Source: Pisolithus tinctorius (taxonomy: Eukaryota > Basidiomycota > Agaricomycetes > Boletales > Pisolithaceae). Taken from it: 64,000 nucleotides of DNA. Numbering within the stretch: the stretch's first letter is position 1; each line of letters begins with the position of its first letter. Positions 11,601 through 22,535 of the stretch are shown here, piece after piece. The notes beneath the pieces are model-generated. The model saw nothing but the letters and a program-made list of their open reading frames with translations. It did not search any database and had not been told where the DNA came from. Both the position numbers and the translations under genes were made by a program. The stretch covers positions 4,216,001-4,280,000 of the forward strand of contig JANFAH010000002.1 of the NCBI GenBank assembly GCA_024663395.1. The letters are read 5' to 3'.

Positions 11601-12215
11601 CACAGCAAGCATTTTACAATTTTCTTTGCACAAACATGGGAAAAAAAATTCTTTTAAAACATACTCTATTTTATTGTATGCTCTCTGCTTGAACAAGTGG
11701 AAATAATCTTATGTATTGAATGGCTTTTCTGACAGAAAACATGGCACAGTAGATTTCCAATGTTTTGCTGGTGAAAAACAATTACTATGACCCACCACCA
11801 AAAACCAAAAAGAATCATCAAAAAAAATATTAGTACTGTTTTCTGCATGTTATGTAATTGATTAATCAAATGTTGTACCATGAAATAATTTAAACACACT
11901 GGTCATTAGAGAACATGAGATGTTACATAGAACATCACAAGTAAATGATAAATGTTTTGCATGTGATAATACTAATAAACTTTAACCAAGTCTTTCAATG
12001 TTGACCCACAAAACATCAGATTATTGGCTCAATGTTTACTTCATAAACATGACATTTAAAACAATATTTGTTATGTGCAAAAACATGCTACTGAGATTCC
12101 ATATTAACATGCTAAATATTTTCAATCAAATCATGCTGTTTTGTCTCCCAGAGAACATGATAAATAAAGAGTGTATTAAAGTGTCCTGTTGTACCACAGA
12201 ACATGATAAGTGGCA
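11601..12215 (+). repeat. Left long TIR of the 3,042-bp element
   Basis: It pairs, imperfectly with small gaps, with 14,035-14,642 in reverse complement. Clear matches include GTCTTTCAATGTTGA (11,986) and GTACCACAGAACATGATAAG (about 12,190). The very A/T-rich inner part is the most diverged. Confidence 0.8.
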
Positions 12216-12574
12216 TCTGTAACATCAATGCTATAACTGCTTGTCCTCACTCAACCACCCCATCACATGCTGTCACATGATCTCAGTCAGTCATGATATG
12301 CGCCACCTGACTTTTTGTACTTGAGTATTCTGTGTCCTTTGTTGTTTTTTCTTGCAACAACACATTGATGACACACATTATAATGTTCTGTGGTAGAACA
12401 GGATAGTCCAAAATCCATGGTTTCCCTGACTGACTAGAAAAAGAGTAGCCTCTGATAGCACCCCCACCACTCATGAATGTCCCCAGTCCACTTTTGAAAG
12501 TGAAAGAGCACAAGGCAGTTCATGCAAGAAATGGGGAGTTCAGCACTGTATTTGCAGATTACACTATTTATTTA

Positions 12575-13070
12575 TCATGTTCTGTGGTATGGTTGTGGAC
12601 AGACAAACAATGATTTTGATTCTGGATTCCCATGACTTTTTTTGGGCAAACTAACACTTGATTCAGATGCTACAGGTGAAAATACACCAAAAAACAGTGG
12701 TCCAAAGTTTTTCCCATGACTTTTTAGGGTGACCAAAATTTTGGTTAGATTGAATGTGGTACTTAGGGAGTGGTAACATGTTATTGACCCTATATAAGGT
12801 AGGATTAAGAACCACTTCAATGAACATCATGGCTTTCTGTGAGAGCTGATGGAAATCAGGACCCTTCTTGTATTCCTTGGGGCATCTGAGTGACTGCTTT
12901 CATTGGGCAGCACACTTTGCTTCTCTCAGAGGTAACCAAGTCTCACCAAGAGGGTCATCACCAGCACTAATGGCAAGGTTGACCAACTGAGCACAGAGAT
13001 CAGCCTCACCAACACCCATGACTTGGAATGTGGCATCATCATGTTCAAGCTCATCCTCTGACTCTCACTG
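12575..13070 (-). pseudogene. Decayed coding sequence inside the 3,042-bp element
   Basis: The minus strand near 13,060-12,900 reads through an acidic start (ESEDELEHDDATFQVMGVGE) into GDDPLGETWLPLREAKCAAQ, then a TGA, then KQSLRCPKEYKKGPDFHQLS. It continues with HPKKSWEKLWTTVFW before more stops. I cannot assign it to a transposase family. It is the only coding-like sequence in the element and could be the remnant of its transposase or of an accessory ORF. Confidence 0.3.
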
Positions 13071-14034
13071 GCTGTAAACTTCAAACTGTCAAGTACATTG
13101 GTGCATTTCCACTCCAGTTCTTCATCTTCTGCCTCAGGGCTGGGAGCATGAGATCATGTCCTCATGCATTTGTTGTGTGCTGATCCTTGTCAGATTCAGT
13201 TGTATCAGGGAATGATACATTTCCTGTTTCAACAACAGCTGAGCTCTGGTTATGCAGACCAGCCATGTTGCATGTTACAGTGGGTTTTCAAGGGCATTCC
13301 TGTGTCTAAGAGCAATTCACATGACCACAAACCTCAGACTTGCTCAATTTTTTCTGCTCCTCACTAGTGTGACAGCTGTACCCTGACATTGCAATCATAC
13401 TGTACTAGGCTAATGCTACTTATTCCGCTTTTTCCAGGATTTTTACAAATTCTTTTGGGGGCTGGCCACATTTTTGGGTCAAAATTTCAAAAGCTTAGTA
13501 TAACAAAAATTGGCTCATGCAGATTGCATTGTTATGTCCTAAATATGCCTAGTATACATTTGTAACACCCCTGGAATGTTGTGCCATATTGGAATAATTC
13601 AATGAGTAAAATTGTCATGTTTGTCTGTCCACAGCTGTCAAACAGGATATTTTGTGCATGACCGACCCACCATGGTCCTCATTGGAAGAGGATGAGTCAT
13701 TTTATCAGTGATACATTGTACTGTTTTGTGTGTTTCATCTTTTATTTTAGGATATAATTGTGGAATCTGGAGATAGACCTCAGTATGCTGACAAGCTACT
13801 GAGGGACTAAGTGCACAGCAGAGCAGAACAGAAAGAGGCCTGATGATGCAGCTAGGGCAGAGATGCTGAAAGATTGGAAAAACAAGTCAAGCACACTGGA
13901 AGGGAGTGGTCAGCTTGTCACCTATGAAACAATGTCAAAGAGAGACAAACTTGGATCTGTGCACAAGGCAGTCATGCCCACAAATGAACCTAAACAGCTC
14001 AGAACCTTCACAACACCTCTACATATAACATGCC

Positions 14035-14642
14035 TACTTCACAGTTATTCTGTGGTAGAACAGGATATTTTAATACATTATTTATTTATGATGTCTTCTG
14101 GGAGATAAGATACTGTAATTTGACCTAGAACATTTGGCATGCTCTCAGTACCATGTTCTTGTACATAAAAATTGTAGTTTAGCATGGCATGTTTTTAGAG
14201 AAAACATTGAACTGCTGTTCTGTTTTTTTTTTTTCAGGTGAACATTGAAAGACTTGGCCAAATGTTTTTATTATTATCACATACAAAACATATATCATTT
14301 ACTTTTGATGTTCTATGTAACATTACATGTTCTTCAATGATCAGTGTGTTTAAATTATTTTGTGGTAAAGTATTTGATTAATGTATTGCATAACATGTAG
14401 AAAACAGTACTAATAATTTTTTTGATGTTTTTTTTTTGGTTTTTGGTGGTGGGTCATGGTAATTATTTTTCACCAATAAAACATTGGAAATCCACTGTGT
14501 GATGTTTTCTGTCAGAAAAACCATTCAAAATTCAACATTATTGCCAGTTGTTTCAGCAGAGAACATGAGATAAAACAAAGTATCTTTTCAAAGATTTTTT
14601 TCTCTATGTTTGTACAAAGAAAATTGTAAAATGCTTGCTGTG
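14035..14642 (-). repeat. Right long TIR of the 3,042-bp element
   Basis: This is the reverse complement of 11,601-12,215 with scattered mismatches, ending GCTTGCTGTG immediately before the TTA duplication at 14,643. Confidence 0.8.
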
Positions 14643-15063
14643 TTAGTAGCCTACCAAATGCTTTCATAGACATATCACATTATCCATATCACTTCAATGA
14701 TAATTAACCACCATTTAGGCAATTTGGAGTCTGAGTATGATGTGACAAACAGTGTTGAACACTTACAAACCACAGTCAGATCACCCAGTTTCAGGTGTGC
14801 TGGATGACAGTAAGGATTCCAGATGGTATAAGGCAATCATTTAATGCATGCAAGACAACTCTGATTCACATGTTGAGACATGTAGGTACCTGTCAAATAG
14901 GGGCCATTAGGCTGAAGCATGGATACCTTGGATTGGATTAGTAGCCTAACAAATGCTTTCATTGACACACCACATTATCCATATCACTACAATGATAATT
15001 AACAACCATTTAGGCAATTTGGAGTCCAAGTATGATGTGCCAAACAGTGTTGAACACTTATGA

Positions 15064-17384
15064 ATGCAGTTGGATTACATCAATATACCACATTACCAAT
15101 ATCACTACAAGGACCATTTGTCTCCATTTTTCCAATGTGGGAGGCTGGCTATGACAGGCAGAACAGTGTTGAACCCCTACAAACATGCCCTGGTATTGCA
15201 TAACTTTGATCAGCTGCAATTCAGAGCAGAGGGGCAGGTTTCTGGGGAAGAATCCACATGCCATGTTGATGGAGGTTAGAATACAAGATTGGTTGACCCA
15301 TGTGGAATCAATGAATATTACATACATCCATATTAATTAATTTACCATATATCAGTCAGAATGACTTCATTAGAAGATGTATGGATTCCAGATGCTAAGT
15401 AGCCATTGTCTGAACACCATCAAAAATGTATCTGTGAGTGTTTGCATGGTATGGCCATTGTAAGCCCCAAGCCAGATGCTTGTTGTCAGTGTCTGTTCCA
15501 CCTCATTCATGAAGCATTCCACAGCCTTTCCCCACTCCATCCATATTCCTATGTCCATCCTGCAAAATATACATATTGATGGTTTTCTGCCATTGGCCCA
15601 GGTCTCCTGTAACACCAGATCTTTCCAGGTGGTCATGACTTTGTCATGGAATTGTTGTTTGCCTTTCATCCAAATGAGGTTTGTGCCCCCTTGCAGATTG
15701 ACAATGTCTGTTCACAGGTCATAGAGTGTTCAACTCCCACAGTCCATCAAATCCCTGTGTTAAAACATGTTCTGTCAATGCTACTATGACACCATATATT
15801 AGGATAGTCAACCTACTGAATCTCCTCCAGTGTTCAATAGGAGCTGACCTGTGTGGCCACCCATTTCTTCTTCTTCTGCCAGTGTGTATGCATCACTGAT
15901 AGGATTCTTCCACCTATAATGAATACCCTCCATTTGCCAATGTCCACCAGGCTCTCCACAAATTCTTGTGCCATCCAAAATTCATTTGTATTGACATTTC
16001 CATTTCTCTGTAATATTCCCAAGTCTGGTGTGAGTTTGCAGCTGTGGGAAGGATGACATGGATTCCACATTCACTATGACTGCATTTCAGGACTGCATTG
16101 GACAGCAATTCATGAAAATCCTCCTCATTCTTGAGGACCTTTGTTCATGGTGCATAGGTCTCCCTGTCATTTGCAATGAGTAGCTGATGTCAGATTGTTG
16201 TCCATTTGTCTCCTGAAAGTCTGATTTGTTGGTTTGGGGGCCAAAAATGCACTGCTTCTTCCAGCTGGATGAGATTGTCTTCAAATTTCTGAAGCATCTG
16301 ATCATCTAGGCCATAGCAATTTCCAGGATGCCTGGAGAATGGGCATGGCCATCAGATTCTAAGCTACATTTTATTTCCCGGTGCTCACCTATAGTCTATT
16401 GAGTAATCTATGCCTCTGATTATGCAATCCATATCCCTCAGTGCATTCCACTTCTCTGGTACAGAAGTTGGGTTGAGAAGCACTCCTCAGAATTCCTCCT
16501 AACTCATGTAGTTCAGTGAAAATGCCTGTCCCTTGTCATATGTGTTCATGCAAAGTGTTATCCACAGCTAAAATTTCAGTTAAGTACCTTGTGCCCATGT
16601 CATCAGTTATTGGACCCACCCATTCAGAAATCATTACTTTCATGCTGTGCTTTTGCTTTCCAATCTTGTGTACACTGTCTTTCAAGTGCTCAATGGTGTT
16701 GAACTGTGCATTAGATATCACCCTATTTATCCATCCCAAATCTCCCTCTGCATCTGCAGTGCATAACCTCAAACAACTGGGATCAGGGACAAATAGTATC
16801 TTCATTGTTCTGTCCTTGGAAGGTACTATCAGATACCATTTCTCAGGATGTGGTGATGCTGATGTCAACATTGCTTCACTTGGATAGTCCAGGGTAAGCC
16901 TTGATGAGTGCATGCCACTAGATGACAATGGGGAATGTGATATGCCAGGTCTTGCTTCAATTTCACAGGTTCCATGACAGGCAGAGCCACTGTTGACATC
17001 CATTTTGTCATCTGCTTCCACTGGATCTGGGCCCCCCATGTCAACATCACCATGTTTGTTAGTTATTGGTAGCAACAGTCATTTGAGTTCTTCATTTGCT
17101 TCTTTCTCAAACAGATTTTCTTTAATTTCATCAAGAGTGGGATTGCAAGTCCTTTTCTGTGTCAACCCATGAATTGCCTTCCATCCCATGCAATTCTCAT
17201 TGCAATCCTGATGCTTGCATACTGCCAATGCACATCTTAGGAGGGCACTGCCTTCTCTGGGCCATAGTATGTTTCCTTGCAAGTTTCTGCATTGCTTTGG
17301 CTGCATACAGGGGTCAATGGATACTTTGTATCCCTTCAGAGGTTGGCAGTTCATCTTGAAGATATGCTGTCTGACATAAAACAA
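15064..17384 (-). pseudogene. Unrecognised multi-exon protein family, copy 2
   Basis: Family unknown to me. From 17,384 downward: a Cys-rich start (CMQPKQCRNLQGNILWPREG, CALAVCKHQDCNENCMGWK); an acidic linker; a segment with LIVPSKDRTMKILFVPDPSC and MVISEWVGP-like MKVMISEWVGP; MDCIIRGIDY near 16,420; CGIHVILPTAANSHQTWEY and WRVFIIGGRIL near 16,050-15,890; WKDLVLQETWANGRKPSICI and MEWGKAVECFMNEVEQTL at 15,669-15,370. It is collinear with copy 1 at 3,700-4,830 but extends further at both ends. Segments join across short gaps that look like introns, some with frame faults. It is probably inactive, and the central repeat and transposon insertion separate it from possible downstream exons near 11.0-10.2 kb. 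Confidence 0.5.
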
Positions 17385-17870
17385 GGAACATCAGTAGATG
17401 GGTGTGCAACACAAGAGGCCTAATTACACAGATTAGTGAAGTGCTTAACAATTGAATAGCACAGCAGACATCCAAGATTGAAATCTAAGGAGTGAGCATC
17501 TGAGTGCAGATTGCACCAGCCAGTGGTTAGTTGAGGAAATGGAGTTGAGATGACCATAAACCTGATGTACATTACCTGAGACAAAGAAATAGCTCAGAGT
17601 GCTCAGGGGGCAAAGTGTATTGGAGCAGGGTGTGTCTGATGGAGATGTTGCAAGAGACAGTGCAGCAGGACACTACATGGTGTAACACACCAAATAATAG
17701 GGAAAGAGTGAGCAAGCAATCAGGGAGCTAAGCAGATCTGAGCAGAGCTTTTCTGACAAAGATTTTCTAAGAGATGGTGCAGTAGGACACTACCTGGTGT
17801 AACACACCCAGTAGAGTAGCAATGAGTGGTATCAACCATATATTTAAGGGAGAATGTGAAAAAATTGCTG

Positions 17871-17885
17871 ATAGTTGACAACTAT
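17871..17885. other. Hairpin near inner tip of right arm
   Basis: ATAGTTG-A-CAACTAT, mirror of 9,091-9,105. Confidence 0.65.
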
Positions 17886-18125
17886 TTTGAGTATGTCAAG
17901 TATTTTGCTAATTTTGCTAAGTAATATAAAATTGCTGCTTTTGTACAATGAAAACCATGTGCAATTTTTCCCACAGTTGTCCAATACTGAGTTCTGGGGA
18001 CATGCAAGATTGTGGCAATGATTTCAAACTCCTGCAGAGCCATTCAAACTCCGCTAGAAATTGCAAACTGGCCTTTTCTGAACTACAGGCTGTCAGTACT
18101 ATAGAATGCTGGTAATAAAGGATCT

Positions 18126-18536
18126 CATCCTTGCTTGACCAACAAAAGTGTAGTATTATGTCTGCTTGTTTGACTACTAGACTATCAAGTGACTGCCCTA
18201 AGTGTAGCAATTGTGTTGTGTGGTTGACTGCCTAATAGGTGTAGTGTAGTGTCTGCTTTTTTGACTATCAAGTGACTACCAGAAGTGTAGCATTGTGTTG
18301 TGTGGTTGACTGCCTAATAGGTGTAGTGTAGTGTCTGCTGTTTTGACTATCAAGTGACTACCAGAAGTGTAGCATTGTGTTGTGTGGTTACCTGCCTAAT
18401 AGGTGTAGTGTAGTGTCCGCTTTTTTGACTATCAAGTGACTACCAAAAGTGTAGCATTGTGTTGTGTGGTTACCTGCCTAATAAGTGTAGTGTAGAGTCC
18501 GCTTTTTTGACTATCAAGTCCCTACCAAAAGTGTAG
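18126..18536. repeat. 82-bp tandem array in right arm
   Basis: Mirror of 8,440-8,850. On this strand the array is followed by a block starting GTGGGGCACAGCCACTAAG (about 18,550), which is also found after the related array at 57.8 kb. Confidence 0.93.
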
Positions 18537-19006
18537 TACTTTGGTAGGATTCTATGTAGTGGGGCACAGCCACTAAGCCTTGAAAATTTTTACAAGTCCA
18601 CAAAATACCCAAAAACACACAATTGTGGACAGTAAAACTCACACCTCTTGTGCAAGGGGGCAAAGTTGACCAAACAAAGGCATTTTCCTACTGTGGGGGA
18701 AGGCAAACTCAAGACAATTGGCACACAATACACAATTGAGATTGAGATACAGGCTGCTGCACTACATAATTTGAGTGTAAATCCTTCCCCTGCAGCCCTG
18801 TCATCAGCTTATATTGAGTGATACATGAGAGAGAGCTGCAATTTATGTTGGTCTGATTGGGATGCATGTGCACATTGTCCAAAGGTTGCATCATACAATT
18901 GCTATTCCTATCATATTTTTATATATAAAAAGCTGCCCAAATGGACAATATGGCAAGAGAGTGAGTGTGTACAATACACTCTCAGCTATGTGGCTAATTA
19001 AAGGCT

Positions 19007-21521
19007 TTGGTTAGGAATGATCCCCATACTCCAGAAAGGGAGCATGCTGCAGAGCATGAGCAAGACCAACTCAATCAGCTTCAGATGACATCCCTGAGTA
19101 GACACAATCATTGTTGTCCTCAGCATGTTGTACCAGATCCACCCATACCTCAACCAAATTTTGCAGAAACAGATCTGCCTGCTGGATTTTTGGTGTGTAC
19201 ATGTGTACATCTCCACTTTCATACCAAAGCTAACCAATGAAAAATAAATATGAAATCAGAATCATGCACCTGTCCCAGTTGCCCAATATCCTGGTATACC
19301 ATGACACCTTATTGGGCACCATGAAGCTCAATGCATGTGACCCCTATGCCATGCATCCCTCCCTCCCCCACAACCAAGGATGGATGTACAACACTTTGGA
19401 CATCATCCACAACCCCATCCCCAGCAATTTCCTGTTGCTGATGCACTGCCCTGCATTGACTATGCAGCTGCACTACAGGCAAACTTTGAGCATGATCATG
19501 AGAATCACCATCAGCAGTGTAGGAGAGGACAACAGAGAGAGACTGCATAACCCTCCTATACTTGACAATGCTCAAGCTGGTCCTGCACCTATTCAGTTCC
19601 ACCAGCATGTCTTTGACCTTCAGCAAAATGACTTTCAAGCAGAGGAGCAGAGGAGGTTTCAGTTGCAACAACAACAAGAGCAGCAAAGGAGGTTGGGGGA
19701 GCAACAACTAGAGCAGCAGGAATTGGTGTGGCAACTAGAGCAGCAAAGGAGGTTAGAGGAGCAATGGCAAGCTCATCATAGACCTCAACTCTTTACACAG
19801 CAACAACAAGAAAGGCAGAGACTACAGCAGTTACACCTGCAGGAGGAGGAGCAACAAGCTCAGCAACAGAGAGAACTGGAACAACAGCAACATCTATCCC
19901 AAGCACTGGTTGAGTTTGGGAGACTGTCAGGTGAACATTATGCTGAAGATCAGGCAAGACATCATCAAAGAGTTGCTAAGCAGAATCTTGGTGCCCATGA
20001 TCTGGACTTCCCTGATCAACCTGGTATACCAAACCCTCCTCCTCCTGGATCCCATGGTGGAGACCCCAATGCCAACCCTCCTCCTCCTCCCTCACCTCCT
20101 GGACCTCCCAACCCTCCCATTTGACTTCCACCACACTGCTTTCCACCTGGTGGAAGGCCATACACTGAGCCTCCTGAGCCCCATTATCTTGGGCCAATGA
20201 ATGTCCAATGTCCAAACTGCCATGTTCTGCATTTCATGGCTGAATGACTCAGCAATTCCAGTAATGCAAGACCATGCTTTGCCATGTGCTGCCTTCAGGG
20301 TCAGGTTAACCCCTGCTCTCCTGTAACTGCAATGCAACTTGATTATATAACACAAATCCACTACTCAATCAAAGTCACTGATGAAGAAGGAGTGTTTTCA
20401 GTCAATGTCACAAACCTTTATGACCAGAATCTGGTGGCAATGCACCACACTTTCATTCCCATCATATATCTTCCTCATTTCTGCTGCTCATTTTGGAGGC
20501 AGTACCTTCTCATAAAACTCTACAGCCACTTCTTGGAAGAAAAGAAGAAGGCCCTGCTGCTCCTTTCCTATATCCCCAAGGCCATTGTCCACCTGTACAA
20601 TGTGATGGAGGCCATTATTCATCCCTGCCAATGTGATTCCATCAAGCACCTGTGTTCATGGCATTCACAACCCTTCAAAGACTATCTTGTAGCAGAGTAT
20701 CTCTTTGGGTGTCATGATCCAGATATAATGGAGGATTTCTGGGACCACTTTGATAGCAATATTGAGCTGATAAGGGTGGACAATTATGAGTTTGGTGAGT
20801 GCTCTCCACCCCCTCCCAGTAGCATTCTAGTTACTGATTCATTCTTTTAGACTGGGATAAATATGAGCAGCATTTGCCCATGGTACTGCATGGTTCCTTG
20901 TATCAGTATGAGACTAGTAATATCCCTCTGAATATGCTCTTGAATATCTGGGATGCAGTACTGCAATGGTACAAAAAGGGCCTTGATGTTGATTGGAGTG
21001 AGTATCATAGCTCTACTACTGCAGACATCTGACTTCAGCCATTGTTTCTGTGAGTACATTCTCTTTCTCCAAAAGTGACATTGCACATGGAGTCATCAGA
21101 AGAGGTGCAGCAGCCAGAAGTCTCAATCTTGACTGATTCCTCCATGCAGATCGTGAGTTATTCTCAATTCAACTTTAGGACTTGATCATCAATGAAGTCA
21201 TCACCCACACAGGATGAAAGCCCTATCCAAAATGAATCGATGGTCATGGGTTCTGGTGAGTTTTCTGGTTAGCCTATGTTAACCATATGTGATTATAACT
21301 GTATTTTTCTAGAGGAAAGCATGGAGATGGACCCTCCTCCACCCAATCAGCTGGCATTGCTGAGGAAGCAACTGATGGAGGAAGAAGCAGATGATGGTCC
21401 CCAACCAAGCAAGAGGCAGACCACCACACCTAGCACTTCTGCCACTGAACCAGTTGCCTGGACAAAGCCAAAGGGTTTTATTCCATCTTTACCCAGTCCA
21501 CACAGGGGACAAAATATCTAG
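19007..21521 (+). pseudogene. Helitron-like N-terminal zinc domain / Q-rich chimeric gene
   Basis: The start at 19,007 opens a 62-residue acidic/Q-rich exon. An intron with GTGTAC donor and CAG acceptor (19,195-19,259, branch-like GCTAAC) links it to a long frame. A Gln/Glu/Arg coiled-coil region (19,615-19,900) and a proline-rich stretch follow. Beyond an in-frame TGA at 20,122 comes HYLGPMNVQCPNCHVLHF, and beyond a second TGA (20,247) LSNSSNARPCFAMCCLQGQV. This CxxC...LH...CC..G pattern is the conserved N-terminal zinc region of fungal Helitron Rep/helicase proteins. The Rep and helicase domains are absent. Instead an unknown 160-residue domain follows (HHTFIPIIYLPHFCCSFWRQ, FKDYLVAEYLFGCHDPDI), then introns at 20,795-20,850 and further short ones, and a final exon (PSKRQTTTPSTSATEPVAW) ending at 21,521. 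Between 19,260 and 19,560 another frame looks more protein-like, so a frameshift is likely. Confidence 0.6.
20795..20850 (+). other. Intron in the arm gene
   Basis: GTGAGT donor and TTTTAG acceptor, 56 nt. Removing it joins VDNYEF-type coding to DWDKYEQHLPMVLHGSLYQY in one frame. Conserved splice signals show that the exons were once expressed. Confidence 0.7.
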
Positions 21522-21860
21522 TTTCATAGCAATAGTCATTCAGTATGTGATTGTACTCAATACATATGAATGATTTATATGTGGCAATAGATTAGTACAT
21601 TATTTTCATTAACTATCTGAAAGACATAGCATAATATTTTACCTGTATATTTGAGTGTCAACTGTCTGGTGTTGGTGTCTCATGGCACAGGTGATAAATT
21701 GGATGGAGTGATTGTTGGAATGTAAACTGCCACTGTTTTTTTGGTACTGAGGTGCAATGCTAGTGTGCTTACAGAAGCACCAAAAAGCGCACATACTGTA
21801 TGCTCCAAAATCAACAAACACCCCATCCAGTCCTCCCAGTCCTCCTCCTGCTCACAGGCA

Positions 21861-21876
21861 GTCACAGAACTGTGAC
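21861..21876. other. Palindrome at outer tip of right arm
   Basis: GTCACAG-AA-CTGTGAC, mirror of 5,100-5,115, ending one base before arm identity stops. Confidence 0.8.
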
Positions 21877-21877
21877 A

Positions 21878-22535
21878 TTATCTGCTGCAATGAGAGGATG
21901 AGTGGGTGGGAAATGTGATTCCCCATGCTCCTCTTACCCCACAGACCCCCAATGCCCAAGCCCTTTGACACCTAACTCATGTCATCTATTTTTGGATTTA
22001 ATACTTCCCCATCTGGAAAACACCACCCATCTGTCATCCCTCTTTGATCTAGCAGTGATTGCACTGAGATTTGACATGCATCACCACTCCCTAATATGAT
22101 ACCAGTGTGCTTACTCAGTTTCTGATGTTCTTTGACTCATGTTTTGATGTTTTGACTGTCCTCGACTTGTTCATTGTCAGTACTTACCAATCTTCTTTGC
22201 TTGCTGACTTTTCTTTTTTCACTTACTCATCATTGATTACTCACTGCTTACATTCCTTACACACTACTCCACCAAGCATTTGCACCTTGTTTGCCATAGG
22301 GTGCACTCCCCCTACAGTATATAAACCCCCTGTGCTTAAAGTGATCCAGTCCACTCAAGCAATCATCTCAGCAGTAATCAGTTTGAATTCATCATCAGCA
22401 GTGGAGGCTCCATCAAAGGTCTATCTGCCATCATTCATCATCATCATCATTGGTAGTTGAGGCTCCATAAAGAGTCTATCTACCTTCATTTGTTATCTTC
22501 AGTTTTATCAATGTGTAGTCAACATCCCCCACTGC
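21878..22535 (+). repeat. R repeat, 3' portion, truncated by the right arm
   Basis: Matches 61,790-62,600 in the same orientation: GAGAGGATGA, CCCCACAGACCCCCAATGCC, AATACTTCCCCATCTGGAAA and the promoter-like TACAGTATATAAACCCCCTG at about 22,314. The 5' part of R (as seen at 60,900-61,790) is missing because the inverted-repeat arm begins here. Confidence 0.8.

Larger units (their letters stand above)
11601..14642. mobile_element. 3,042-bp DNA transposon with TTA duplication
   Basis: The ends are inverted: CACAGCAAGCATTTTACAAT at the left and its reverse complement at the right, perfect for 28 bp and continuing imperfectly for about 600 bp. A 3-bp duplication TTA and an empty site in a neighbouring repeat unit prove the boundaries. 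TTA is the classical PIF/Harbinger (TWA) duplication. CACTA/CMC elements also duplicate 3 bp and start with CAC. The interior has only broken open frames, so it is probably non-autonomous or dead. A fragment of its inverted repeat recurs at 45,178-45,240. Confidence 0.9.
11361..15110. repeat. 295-bp tandem repeat, three units, first split by a transposon
   Basis: Units begin with TAATTAAC at 11,361 (A), 14,701 (B) and 14,996 (C). B to C spacing is 295 bp. Unit A runs 11,361-11,600, is interrupted by the element at 11,601-14,642, and resumes at 14,646-14,700. Without the element and one TTA copy, A is also exactly 295 bp. Unit C is truncated at about 15,110. On the minus strand the unit encodes a cysteine-containing segment (MLQPNGPYLVGTYMSQ, SCLACIKWSPYTIWNPYC), so a gene segment of the spacer gene was triplicated before the transposon arrived. 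Confidence 0.92.
17837..21877 (-). repeat. Right arm of the 4,041-bp inverted repeat
   Basis: This is the exact mirror of 5,099-9,139 in every comparison I made. The inner boundary is next to AAGGGAGAATGTG, which resembles a polypurine tract followed by TG. The outer boundary cuts into an R-type repeat at 21,878. Confidence 0.95.

Noticed and set aside
19237..20124. Q-rich frame in the arm as a host transcription activator
   Set aside because: It is in frame with a Helitron-type zinc motif, duplicated with the arms and lies among mobile sequences, so a transposon origin is more likely.
5099..21877. Structure as a Starship or Polinton-type giant element
   Set aside because: No tyrosine recombinase with DUF3435, no protein-primed polymerase, capsid or retrovirus-like integrase gene is visible. 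Starships also lack long inverted repeats.
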